DNA of 14,504 nucleotides from CAJQND01 sp051010095 (lineage in GTDB: Bacteria > Pseudomonadota > Alphaproteobacteria > Rhizobiales > CAJQND01): the NCBI GenBank assembly GCA_051010095.1, contig JBPCVX010000204.1, positions 1 through 14,504 of the forward strand, given 5' to 3'. A program made the position numbers and the translations under genes. Positions 7,410 to 14,111 of this stretch are shown here, in pieces (position 1 is the stretch's first letter; the number at the start of each line of letters is the position of its first letter). The notes beneath the pieces are model-generated. The model was given only the letters and a program-made list of their open reading frames with translations. It was not told where the DNA came from and did no database searches.

Positions 7410-8816
7410 ATGCGTGTGATTACTTGGATATTGTTGAACTTTGCGTTCGCATGGCTTGTGAGTGGTGCTTCAGCAGCGGAGGACGCTAAAAAACCACGCC
7501 AAGTTTTGTTCACCAACGTACACGTCTTCAATGGGGTTGATGACAAACGTATCGAGAACGCGAGTGTTATGGTCGAAGGGAATTTAATCAAAAAAATCTC
7601 GACTAAACCTATAAACGCAGATGGCGCTTATATGGTTGACGGCGGCGGTCGCACACTGATGCCGGGCCTCATTGATATGCATTCGCACCTGTGCATCCAG
7701 AACGGTATGGTTGCTTTTCGCGATGGATATGATGCGATGACAGCAGGTGCTTGGACCGGATATGCGTTGAAGGAATATCTGGACCAGGGATTTACAACAG
7801 CTAGGGATGCCGGTTGCAACATTCTTGGTATAGCAAAAGCGGTCAATAATGGCGCGATTGCTGGTCCACGGATTTTTCCAGCCGGTGGTTTCTTGAGCCA
7901 AACTGGTGGGCACGGTGACACCGGGTTTTTCTCTGACACAAAAAGTGACACTGATTCACTCGAGCGTGCTGAGTTCGCCCATATCGTTGATGGTGTGCCT
8001 GAAGTTGTCAAAGCCGCCCGGCAGAATTTGAGGCGCGGAGCAACGCAAATCAAGATTATGGCCGGTGGCGGTGTTGCCAGCGAATTTGATCCGCTTCATA
8101 TGACCCAATTCAGTTTGGCTGAGATGAAAGCCATCGTTGGTGTCGCAGAAGACTATGGTACTTACGTTATGGCCCACGCCTATCATGATCGTTCCGTAAA
8201 CCGCGCGATTGATGCCGGTGTGCGCGTGATCGAACATAACTTTCTTGTTTCCGAAAAAACCATCAAACGCATGAAGGAGGAGGGCGTTGCGCTCTCAGTG
8301 CAAGCGGTGATGTCGCTTCAGGCATTCGGTGATCCTGAAAGCATCACATTTTTCAGCCGTGATCAAAAAAACAAGGCGGCTGCTGTCAATAAGGGTGCCA
8401 CGCAAATGATGAAATGGGCGGTCCAACATGATCTGCTAATGGTCACTGGCGGCGATATGTTTGGTCCAGACTTGCCCCGCCAAGCCGACAATATCATTTG
8501 GTTCAATGACAAGATTGCCAATAGTCCATTCCTGGCTCTGAAGACAGCCACATCGAATGCAGGTGAAGTGCTGTCCTGGAGCGGTGGAATGAGCCCCTAT
8601 AAAGATGGAACGATTGGCACAATCGCTGAGGGCGGATATGCGGATATCATCCTGGTTAATGGCAACCCGTTGGAAGATCTGAATGCTATTAAACGCGACA
8701 AGGTTGATTTCGTGATGAAGGACGGCCTTGTTTACAAAAATTGGTTGCCGAGTGATGCGGCTCCGCAATTCCAACCACCTGGACCCAAGAGGGGGCAGTA
8801 TTTCGGCAATAATTGA
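7410..8816 (+). CDS. Exported amidohydrolase family metal-dependent hydrolase
   Basis: A 468-residue protein with a signal peptide ending near residue 23 (SGASAA). It belongs to the amidohydrolase superfamily, in the imidazolonepropionase/Xaa-Pro dipeptidase-like branch. Metal ligands are visible: His91 and His93 (MPGLIDMHSH), Lys215 (QIKIMAGGG, probably the carboxylated lysine), His256 (VMAHAY), His276 (VIEHN) and Asp349 (VTGGDMFG). The C-terminal YKDGTIGTIAEGGYADIILVNGNPL closes the small beta domain usual in this superfamily. It should hydrolyse an amide or peptide bond in the periplasm; relatives include enzymes acting on dipeptides and cyclic amides, and I cannot name the substrate. GGGAG sits just before the ATG. 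An amino-acid permease gene follows, so uptake of the released product is plausible. Confidence 0.92.
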   Translation: MRVITWILLNFAFAWLVSGASAAEDAKKPRQVLFTNVHVFNGVDDKRIENASVMVEGNLIKKISTKPINADGAYMVDGGGRTLMPGLIDMHSHLCIQNGMVAFRDGYDAMTAGAWTGYALKEYLDQGFTTARDAGCNILGIAKAVNNGAIAGPRIFPAGGFLSQTGGHGDTGFFSDTKSDTDSLERAEFAHIVDGVPEVVKAARQNLRRGATQIKIMAGGGVASEFDPLHMTQFSLAEMKAIVGVAEDYGTYVMAHAYHDRSVNRAIDAGVRVIEHNFLVSEKTIKRMKEEGVALSVQAVMSLQAFGDPESITFFSRDQKNKAAAVNKGATQMMKWAVQHDLLMVTGGDMFGPDLPRQADNIIWFNDKIANSPFLALKTATSNAGEVLSWSGGMSPYKDGTIGTIAEGGYADIILVNGNPLEDLNAIKRDKVDFVMKDGLVYKNWLPSDAAPQFQPPGPKRGQYFGNN

Positions 8817-8865
8817 AATAGGTTTGAAGTGCATAGGAAAAGTTTCTAATCATCATACTAAAATT

Positions 8866-8896
8866 GCATGTTTGCTGTGCTTCGCGCTGCAAATGC
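8866..8896. repeat. Long imperfect hairpin between hydrolase and permease genes
   Basis: GCAT (8866-8869) and TTGC (8872-8875), with GT bulged, pair with GCAAATGC (8889-8896). After one T:T mismatch, GTGC (8877-8880) pairs with GCGC (8884-8887) around a TTC loop. This gives twelve pairs. No T tract follows on the plus strand, so it is not a standard intrinsic terminator; it could stabilise or process the hydrolase-permease mRNA. Confidence 0.4.
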
Positions 8897-8947
8897 TAAG
8901 AACGACATCTGGACGTCTCTACGTTTTCATGAGTAGCGCTGGTCAGT

Positions 8948-10195
8948 TTGAAGTCACGACATACGGGTAGAGCTTTGACGACGACACCGACGAAACTCAA
9001 AAGATCACTGAGTTTGCCTATGCTGGTATTTTACGGTGTCGGCGTCACAGTTGGTGCGGGCATCTTTGCGTTGATTGGCGAAATTTTGGCGATTGCCGGT
9101 GACTTTGCGCCACTCTCGTTTTTGATTGCAGGCGCGGTAGCTGGCGTAACTGCATTTTCATATTCTTTATTGGTTCCCAGATTTCCGCGTGCGGGAGGAG
9201 AGGCCGTCTACGTGAATCGTGCGCTCGGTCAAGTTTGGGCGCGGTTGATTGGATACGGGATCGTCGTAGCGGGAATTGTTTCAAGTTCGGTCATCGCGAT
9301 TGCATTCGCTGGATATCTTCAAGTTTTTGTGCATTTCCCGAGTGAGGCGATCATCGTGCTGGTGGTCGGTGTGCTTGCCGCTACTGCTTGGTTCGGTGTG
9401 AAAGAGAGTATCTATGTCGCCGCTGTTATCACGGTCCTCGAGGTTGTTGTGTTGCTCGTCATTGTTTTCGCGGGAATACAACAGTTGAAGGAAGTGCCGC
9501 AATTTGTTGCGGGTCTTGGTCATAATTGGACTACGTTTTCCCTCAGTGCCGTTCTGTCTGCGGCGCTTCTCGCATTCTTTGCATTTATAGGATTTGAAGA
9601 TATTGCCAACATGGCAGAAGAGACAGTTGAACCTGAAAAAACGATCCCGAAGGCCATCGTATGGACTCTAATCATTACTGTTGCAATTTACGTCAGTCTT
9701 TCATTGATCGCCGTCCTGGCACAGGACAGATCGGCAATAACAAGCTCGTCAGCGCCGCTTGCGGCATTGTTTTCTCAGCTCACAGGAATGTCTGGCAACT
9801 CAATTGCAGCCGCTGCATCCGTGGCAATGATAAATGGAATTTTGGTGCAAATGGTCATGGCCAGTCGCGTACTCTACGGCATGTCCAATGAAGGTATTGC
9901 GCCAGCATGGTTGAACAAGGTTAGCGAGACTCGCAAGACACCTGCGCGCGCAACCTTTCTTGTTGCAATTGCGATACTCGGTCTTGCTCTCTTCTTTCCG
10001 CTGGTCAAATTGGCGGAAATTACAAGTCTGCTTGTTCTGGGTGTGTTTGCATCCGTAAATCTTTCGCTGTTTTTATTGGCAAGGGGCGCGGAGAAAGAAG
10101 CTTTAGGAAAGTACAAATGGTGGGGGTTTTTTGGTTCCATCTTGTGTTTGGTGATCGCCACGTTCGAGGTGGTGGTAGGCGGCGGCGTGCACTAA
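8948..10195 (+). CDS. APC superfamily amino acid permease
   Basis: A protein of 415 residues from the first possible start, with about 11-12 membrane helices. The N-terminal LKRSLSLPMLVFYGVG, followed by GAGIFALIGEI (the APC glycine-rich first helix) and RFPRAGGEAVYVNRALG, places it in the amino acid-polyamine-organocation superfamily. GFEDIANMAEE is the matching conserved loop after helix 6. It should import an amino acid or related cation across the inner membrane. The start is uncertain: in-frame stops and a lack of ATG leave TTG at 8948 or TTG at 8975 (giving 406 residues), neither with a good ribosome site. A 13-codon reading frame, ATG 8929 to TAG 8970, overlaps the start region in another frame. 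It is probably co-transcribed with the amidohydrolase. Confidence 0.9.
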   Translation: MKSRHTGRALTTTPTKLKRSLSLPMLVFYGVGVTVGAGIFALIGEILAIAGDFAPLSFLIAGAVAGVTAFSYSLLVPRFPRAGGEAVYVNRALGQVWARLIGYGIVVAGIVSSSVIAIAFAGYLQVFVHFPSEAIIVLVVGVLAATAWFGVKESIYVAAVITVLEVVVLLVIVFAGIQQLKEVPQFVAGLGHNWTTFSLSAVLSAALLAFFAFIGFEDIANMAEETVEPEKTIPKAIVWTLIITVAIYVSLSLIAVLAQDRSAITSSSAPLAALFSQLTGMSGNSIAAAASVAMINGILVQMVMASRVLYGMSNEGIAPAWLNKVSETRKTPARATFLVAIAILGLALFFPLVKLAEITSLLVLGVFASVNLSLFLLARGAEKEALGKYKWWGFFGSILCLVIATFEVVVGGGVH

Positions 10196-10232
10196 TCACA
10201 AGGGTAAATATACCGAGAAAAAATGTGAATGT

Positions 10233-10589
10233 TTACGGACGATTCTTGAGGCCCAAAATATAGGCAATCAGATCGTTCGCGTCATTTTCTTCAATGACCA
10301 GATTGGGCATGCTCGGATGCGGTGTGCGAAACCACACAGTAAGCGACATGCGTGTTGTGCTGGGCATAGCGGAGATGGTGCTGAATTTGGGGCCCTTCAA
10401 ATCGCCACTTGGTTGCGGCCCGTCCGGCATCTGATGGCATTCTGAGCACCACTCCTGCGCAATCTGTGCGCCGCGCTCACTCTCTCCAAATGTTTCCGAC
10501 TGTGCTGATGATGTTTGCGTACTCAACATGGCGACCGTTGCGATGAGAAGCGTTGCCCTATGCGTGCATCTTGCAAAAAGGTATGTCAT
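10233..10589 (-). CDS. Small mono-haem c-type cytochrome
   Basis: A 118-residue protein with a signal peptide (about residues 1-29, ending TSSAQ). One haem-binding CSECH motif is at residues 48-52 and a probable axial Met94 (HPSMPNL) lies near the end; the closing NDANDLIAYILGL is the C-terminal helix of class I cytochromes c. It should carry electrons in the periplasm. GGGGGATC lies just before the ATG at 10589. It is divergent from the DUF1488 gene, and the shared upstream region holds a FNR/FixK-like box placed for activation, so expression may rise at low oxygen. It ends 37 bases from the convergent permease gene. Confidence 0.9.
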   Translation of the reverse strand: MTYLFARCTHRATLLIATVAMLSTQTSSAQSETFGESERGAQIAQEWCSECHQMPDGPQPSGDLKGPKFSTISAMPSTTRMSLTVWFRTPHPSMPNLVIEENDANDLIAYILGLKNRP

Positions 10590-10625
10590 GTTGATCCCCC
10601 AAGAAATTCCTCTGGTCTTCGGTTT

Positions 10626-10667
10626 AGTTTACCGGTGTTTTTTGGTGCCTGAGTTGACTTAGGTCAT
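10626..10667 (-). promoter_or_regulatory. Candidate FNR/FixK class II promoter for the cytochrome c gene
   Basis: On the minus strand TAAACT (10631-10626) is a reasonable -10, giving a start near 10619. The FNR/FixK-like box at 10654-10667 is then centred at -41.5, the standard class II position, and no -35 hexamer is needed. The leader would be about 30 bases. Confidence 0.45.
10654..10667. promoter_or_regulatory. FNR/FixK/DNR-type binding site
   Basis: TTGAC-TTAG-GTCAT matches the TTGAY-N4-RTCAA consensus of the CRP/FNR family at every position but the last base. It lies in the 156-base gap between the divergent cytochrome c and DUF1488 genes. The best -10 hexamers on the two strands put it at -41.5 and -40.5, so it may activate both. 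Confidence 0.55.
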
Positions 10668-10694
10668 GGACCATCGATGCGCAGAAAATAGACT
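10654..10694 (+). promoter_or_regulatory. Candidate FNR/FixK class II promoter for the DUF1488 gene
   Basis: TAGACT (10689-10694) is a plausible -10, giving a start near 10701. The FNR/FixK-like box is then centred at -40.5, one base from the usual class II position. The leader would be about 45 bases and contains the GAGGAG ribosome site. Confidence 0.42.
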
Positions 10695-10745
10695 TTTCTG
10701 ATCAAGATTTTCCAAGGTGAGTAACAAAGCATCGAGGAGTACGAT

Positions 10746-11036
10746 ATGACGGAGTTATCTTTTAAAGACGACTTTAGACTTTTCGATGGAGACTGTGTGC
10801 GGTTCTATGGTTATTCAAAAGACCGCAAAATTCTGTGCGGTGTAACGACATACGCGTTGTTGTGTCAGCATGAAGAAATACCGCAGCACGTGGTATTACC
10901 TGGCGAGACCTTTCTTCAGATTTATGATGAGAACCTTGCAAAGGTGCATAGCTTGGCGCGCAAGAAATTCAGAGAGAAGGACCTCGAAACGACGGGCGAA
11001 TTCGACGTAATAATCCATGACCACGATTGGCAGTGA
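10746..11036 (+). CDS. DUF1488-like small protein
   Basis: A 96-residue soluble protein with no signal peptide. The N-terminal F-DGDCVRFYGY pattern, the -CGVTTYAL- strand and the later IYDENLAKVHSLARKKF helix are what I would expect of the DUF1488 family, small proteins of unknown function common in proteobacteria. GAGGAG lies nine bases before the ATG. Three cysteines (in DGDC, ILCG and LLCQ) are present but form no known metal motif. It is divergent from the cytochrome c gene, and the shared FNR/FixK-like box suggests redox control. A short hairpin follows its stop. Confidence 0.75.
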   Translation: MTELSFKDDFRLFDGDCVRFYGYSKDRKILCGVTTYALLCQHEEIPQHVVLPGETFLQIYDENLAKVHSLARKKFREKDLETTGEFDVIIHDHDWQ

Positions 11037-11047
11037 ATGAAAATGCG

Positions 11048-11064
11048 ATACTGCGGTGCGGTAT
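11048..11064 (+). repeat. Hairpin after the DUF1488 gene
   Basis: ATACTGC (11048-11054) and GCGGTAT (11058-11064) form seven pairs, one of them G:T, around a GGT loop, 11 bases after the stop codon. A G-rich stretch follows, not a T tract, so it may protect the 3' end or be a weak terminator rather than a classic one. Confidence 0.35.
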
Positions 11065-11091
11065 GGGGGGTGCTCTGAATTAAATTGGGGC

Positions 11092-11103
11092 GCAAATATT
11101 TGC
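11092..11103. promoter_or_regulatory. Perfect palindrome upstream of the FNT transporter gene
   Basis: GCAAATATTTGC is a perfect 12-base palindrome. If TATGAT (11128-11133) is the -10 of the FNT gene (start near 11140), the palindrome is centred at -42.5 where a -35 hexamer is absent, as expected of an activator-dependent promoter. It nearly matches the inverted repeat at 2299-2311. The regulator is unknown. Confidence 0.42.
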
Positions 11104-11165
11104 TAACGACGAAAGGGATGGAACGGCTATGATTTTTCAAAACCAACGGTTGGCTTAGAAATTTA

Positions 11166-11981
11166 ATGCGCCAGGATCAGGTAGATGCTTATTCCCCGAG
11201 CGAAATTGCGCTTCGTGTTGAGGTTGCAGGGCAAACAAAAGCACATAATCCGGCTCACAAAACCCTTATTCTCGCAGTTCTCGCTGGGGCATTTATTGCA
11301 TTTGGAGCGTTGCTCTACATAGTTGTGACAACCAATAGCGGTTTGGGATTTGGCCCCGAGCGTCTTTTAGGTGGGATCAGCTTTTCTCTTGGCCTTATTC
11401 TGATTGTTGTGGGGGGTGCTGAACTCTTCACCGGGAATATTCTTATGGTGTTCGCCTGGGCAGATAGAAAAATTTTTCTCTCAGATCTGCTAAAAAGCTG
11501 GACTATTGTTTACGTAGGAAACCTGATTGGGGCAGCAACAACGGCATACATTATATATTTAGCTGGCACGCAGAATCTTGCGAATGGCGGCGTTGGCGAA
11601 ACGGCAATAAAAATTGCGAGCGCCAAAGTTGAATTGGCAGCATTAGAGGCAATTACCAGAGGAGTATTGTGTAACGTTTTGGTCTGTCTGGCGGTGTGGT
11701 TGTCATTTTCTGCGCGCACTGTGCCCGGAAAGATAATGGCTATAGTCTTTCCCGTAACGGGCTTCGTTGCCATGGGTTTCGAGCACTCGATTGCGAACAT
11801 GTTCTTCCTACCATTTGGTCATCTCTCTGGGGCAAGTTCTGTCACTTTGCATGCTGGCCTTTACAATCTGTTGCTCGTCTCTGTTGGGAATTTGATAGGT
11901 GGAGGTTTATTGGTGGGCTTGGTTTATTGGTTGGTATATGGTCGACCATCGCGCAGCGCGCCAGACGACAATCGCACTTAA
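11166..11981 (+). CDS. Formate/nitrite transporter (FNT/FocA family)
   Basis: A 271-residue inner-membrane protein with six hydrophobic segments. Family hallmarks are AGAFIAFGALL (40-50), GGAELFTGNILM (83-94), RGVLCNVLVCLAVW (165-178) and GFEHSIANMFF (204-214), which carries the conserved pore histidine, His207. FNT proteins form pentameric channels for small monovalent anions (formate, nitrite, hydrosulphide). The substrate cannot be read from sequence. The 30-residue N-terminal extension is cytoplasmic. ATG at 11166 is the only start compatible with the upstream in-frame stop, and it lacks a clear Shine-Dalgarno. The cytochrome c gene follows after 15 bases, so the two form an operon; nitrite would fit a redox role but is inferred. 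Confidence 0.9.
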   Translation: MRQDQVDAYSPSEIALRVEVAGQTKAHNPAHKTLILAVLAGAFIAFGALLYIVVTTNSGLGFGPERLLGGISFSLGLILIVVGGAELFTGNILMVFAWADRKIFLSDLLKSWTIVYVGNLIGAATTAYIIYLAGTQNLANGGVGETAIKIASAKVELAALEAITRGVLCNVLVCLAVWLSFSARTVPGKIMAIVFPVTGFVAMGFEHSIANMFFLPFGHLSGASSVTLHAGLYNLLLVSVGNLIGGGLLVGLVYWLVYGRPSRSAPDDNRT

Positions 11982-11996
11982 ACGGAGGTTTGCAAC

Positions 11997-12437
11997 ATGA
12001 TCATTAAACGCATTGCGCTTACGATTTGCGCGATATTTTCGGCGTCTTCGCTTCAAGCTATTGCGGCAGAAAAAGCCGACATTGATGCGGGTGCATCTTC
12101 TTACGCAGTCTATTGCGCTTCCTGTCATGGCAGCGCTGGCAAAGGCGATGGGCCAATGTTGAAATCGCTCAAATCAACGCCGACAGATCTGACGACGCTG
12201 GCTCGCGCCAACAAAGGCATATTCCCAGAGGATAAAGTGCGCGCCGTTATCGATGGGCGTAACAATGTTCAATCTCATGGTACGGGTGAAATGCCTATAT
12301 GGGGTGATATGCTTACGTTTGAGTCTACCGGCGGCGGTGTGGCGCTCGATGAGGAGCCCGAAGAAGTCGAACGCCTCGTGGAAGAACGCATCAATCAACT
12401 GGTCGGCTATGTGCAAACGCTTCAAAAAAATAATTAG
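11997..12437 (+). CDS. Mono-haem c-type cytochrome
   Basis: A 146-residue periplasmic protein. The signal peptide ends near residue 24 (QAIAA), the haem motif CASCH is at residues 40-44 followed by GKGDGPM, and Met99 (GEMPIWG) is the likely sixth ligand. The GEMPIW pattern is typical of soluble class I cytochromes c. Between Met99 and the last helix there is an acidic insert with several Glu (about residues 118-131), which could guide docking to a positively charged partner. GGAGG is nine bases before the ATG. It lies just after the FNT gene in the same operon, so it probably takes part in the same redox pathway, possibly donating electrons to a reductase or oxidase encoded elsewhere. Confidence 0.92.
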   Translation: MIIKRIALTICAIFSASSLQAIAAEKADIDAGASSYAVYCASCHGSAGKGDGPMLKSLKSTPTDLTTLARANKGIFPEDKVRAVIDGRNNVQSHGTGEMPIWGDMLTFESTGGGVALDEEPEEVERLVEERINQLVGYVQTLQKNN

Positions 12438-12470
12438 CGAATCCATGCGCAAAAACCCGCCAATGTGCTG

Positions 12471-13190
12471 TCACGCAAATCCCTTAAGCAGGTAGCCGAT
12501 GTAAAAAGCAGCACCCGCAGCCAACATGCCGATCATCAACGTCTCAAGGCCTGAGCGCCACCAGGGCGCGAGTGACCAAAAACTTTTGACGGCACCAATC
12601 ACAAAGAACACAAATCCAGTAGCCAAGGTTGCTGCAAGAAATGGATCTTCAACAGGCAGAATATACGGCAATAATGGCACTGCTCCACAGATCAGAAAAG
12701 CGCTGAATGTAGCCAGCGCAGACTTGACTGGGGACCTCAGATTGAGAGAGCGCCCATACTCCTCCGTGAGCATGGTGTTGATCCAGGTTTTTTCGTTGGA
12801 TGCTATCGCTTGAACCGTTTCTTCGAGTGCATCGCCAGTTAACCCCTTGGCCCGCAAAATTTGACGGACCTCTTCTCGCTCACCTTCTGGGTCAATCTCA
12901 ATGTGACGCTTTTCGATCTTCCGTAACCGGTCAAGATCGTCACCTTCGGATTTGGTGCCGCTATAATTACTAGCTGCCATGGAGAATCCGTCTGCCACCA
13001 AATTTGCGACACCCAAAATGATGATAATAGTGGCCGAGAGTTGCGCACCCACAACGCCTGCGACGATTGCAAACGTTGTCACCGCTCCGTCTATTCCGCC
13101 GTAAATCCAGTCGCGCAGATAGTTGGGACTTGCGCCCTTCGCTAACCGTTCAGCGATATCATCGGCGGAGTGCGAATGTTCAAGCGTCAT
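12471..13190 (-). CDS. VIT1/CCC1 family iron/manganese transporter
   Basis: A 239-residue protein of the VIT1/CCC1 family. The first helix contains GGIDGAVTTFAIVAGV with the conserved Asp34, the second has NLVADGFSMAASNY (63-76), and the loop between helices 2 and 3 (about 80-150) is rich in Glu and forms the metal-binding cytosolic domain (HIEIDPEGEREEV). Three more helices follow at about 157-180, 186-203 and 215-235. It should export or sequester Fe(II) or Mn(II). The ATG at 13190 is the start because AAGGAGC lies nine bases upstream; a longer reading from 13337 would run back into the decayed gene. A 15-base palindrome at 13216-13230 may be its operator. Confidence 0.92.
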   Translation of the reverse strand: MTLEHSHSADDIAERLAKGASPNYLRDWIYGGIDGAVTTFAIVAGVVGAQLSATIIIILGVANLVADGFSMAASNYSGTKSEGDDLDRLRKIEKRHIEIDPEGEREEVRQILRAKGLTGDALEETVQAIASNEKTWINTMLTEEYGRSLNLRSPVKSALATFSAFLICGAVPLLPYILPVEDPFLAATLATGFVFFVIGAVKSFWSLAPWWRSGLETLMIGMLAAGAAFYIGYLLKGFA

Positions 13191-13215
13191 AGATCGCTGC
13201 TCCTTGTTTGTGTGA

Positions 13216-13230
13216 TGCTTTGTCAAAGCA
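13216..13230. promoter_or_regulatory. Palindrome upstream of the VIT1/CCC1 gene
   Basis: TGCTTTG-T-CAAAGCA has seven-base arms around one base. It is centred 33 bases upstream of the ATG of the metal transporter, and could be a metalloregulator operator or an mRNA leader hairpin. The core TTTGTCAAA occurs again at 6089-6097 upstream of the hydrolase/MscS operon. Confidence 0.4.
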
Positions 13231-13299
13231 ATGTGAGCAAGTATGGGGCCTGTTCCAGATAACCTTCTCCGCGGGCTGATGTAGAGCCGCCATAGTAGC

Positions 13300-13784
13300 T
13301 TAGGTGTGGGTAACCGGTGGCAAGCGGTATGTGCCATCTAGTGGGGGTTCTTTTGGCATATATGTGCGTGCCACGAGATAGAACTCGCGATCAGGTGCCG
13401 GTAGCCAACTCGACGCCTTTTCACAGCCTTTGGCGCGCAAAGTGCGAAATCTCCATGCGGATGCTGCGGGTAAGTGCGATCATTGATGTTGGCGATTACT
13501 TCGCCCCATTCATCCAGAATTTGGGCGGTATAGTAGCGGCCTTCAATCTTTGGAATCGTGAGTATTGCAGGTGTCTTCTCATCGACCACAACCCATGCTT
13601 CCAAGTAAGCCACATCCAGATTTGGATTTACAAAATTGGCACCACCGACCGGGTTAAACTTGATGGTATTATGGCCGATTTCTTCTTCTTCAAAGTCCGT
13701 ATGTTCCTGCCGCAAAACCAAATGACGCGCCAGTAAATAAACATACGAATTAATAATACCTCCAGCGTTGAATTGTTGATTCAT
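13300..13784 (-). pseudogene. DUF1254/DUF1214 gene with internal deletion and frameshift
   Basis: From ATG 13784 (AAGAAGA upstream) the frame gives a DUF1254 N-terminal part: YVYLLARHLVLRQE, NPNLDVAYLEAWV, KIEGRYYTAQILDEWGEV and GDFALCAP. Near 13432-13445 the similarity leaves this frame, which continues as a meaningless basic tail to a stop at 13338. In the -1 frame the text reads WLPAPDREFYLVARTYMPKE and PPLDGTYRLPPV, then a TAA at 13300, which is the usual C-terminus of DUF1214. Full-length relatives have over 300 residues; joined, the two parts give only about 160. So the middle appears to be lost and the join out of frame. It probably was a periplasmic or secreted protein of unknown function; such genes are often near sulfatases, as here. 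A sequencing error alone would not explain the missing middle. Confidence 0.6.
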
Positions 13785-13960
13785 GATTGTCTTCTTTATT
13801 AATAGAGAAGTATTTCCTGTATAATTTGAATAAAGATACAAGAAAAGTGTGAAATTGTAATTTTTTCAAACTCTGAATTTATGAGAGCTTTTTCTGAAAA
13901 AAAATATTGAGATGTGTTCTTGATGCATTTTAGTTCAGAGAAAATGTTAAGAGATACTTC

Positions 13961-13981
13961 TGGGGCGAGAGGAATTCGAAC
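13961..13981 (-). other. tRNA 3'-end-like fragment
   Basis: On the minus strand the 21 bases read like the T-loop (GTTCGAAT), T-stem 3' side and acceptor (TCGCCCCA) of a tRNA. No matching 5' acceptor (GGGGCGA) exists in the right place, no CCA follows, and the base after the T-loop is T rather than the invariant C. It could be an attachment-site remnant left by an element that integrated in a tRNA gene, or chance. Confidence 0.2.
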
Positions 13982-13992
13982 AGTGGTTTTCC

Positions 13993-14011
13993 AATCCGCA
14001 AAATGCGGGTT
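13993..14011 (+). repeat. Hairpin in the sulfatase upstream region
   Basis: AATCCGCA and TGCGGGTT form eight pairs, one G:T, around an AAA loop, followed by GTTTT. It looks like a short intrinsic terminator or leader attenuator, but no gene is known to end here. Confidence 0.3.
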
Positions 14012-14111
14012 GTTTTACTTCCATGTTTCTTTGTCACATGCTGAGAAGTGTACTTGCCAACCAAGATCGGGTTGTTTAACGTTTTTGAACACCGCTGGGG
14101 GGTTACCACAC

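Larger units (their letters stand above)
13785..14111. promoter_or_regulatory. Divergent intergenic region between DUF1254 remnant and sulfatase
   Basis: This 327-base gap is AT-rich from 13785 to about 13950 and more balanced after that. I see no coding frame. It contains a fragment resembling the 3' end of a tRNA on the minus strand (13961-13981) and a hairpin (13993-14011). No convincing -35/-10 pair was found for the sulfatase gene, though TTGCCA (14053-14058) with TTTAAC 15 bases on is a poor candidate. Confidence 0.5.

Noticed and set aside
10196..10232. TCACA/TGTGA inverted repeat between the permease and cytochrome c genes
   Set aside because: The arms are only five bases with a long loop and no T tract, too weak to call a terminator or an operator.
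11129..11158. Nine-codon leader frame before the FNT gene
   Set aside because: The predicted -10 (TATGAT) overlaps its ATG, so the transcript would probably start after it. There is no further support.
12438..12470. Shared terminator between the convergent cytochrome c and VIT1/CCC1 genes
   Set aside because: There is a short T run on the minus strand but no stable stem before it could be drawn.
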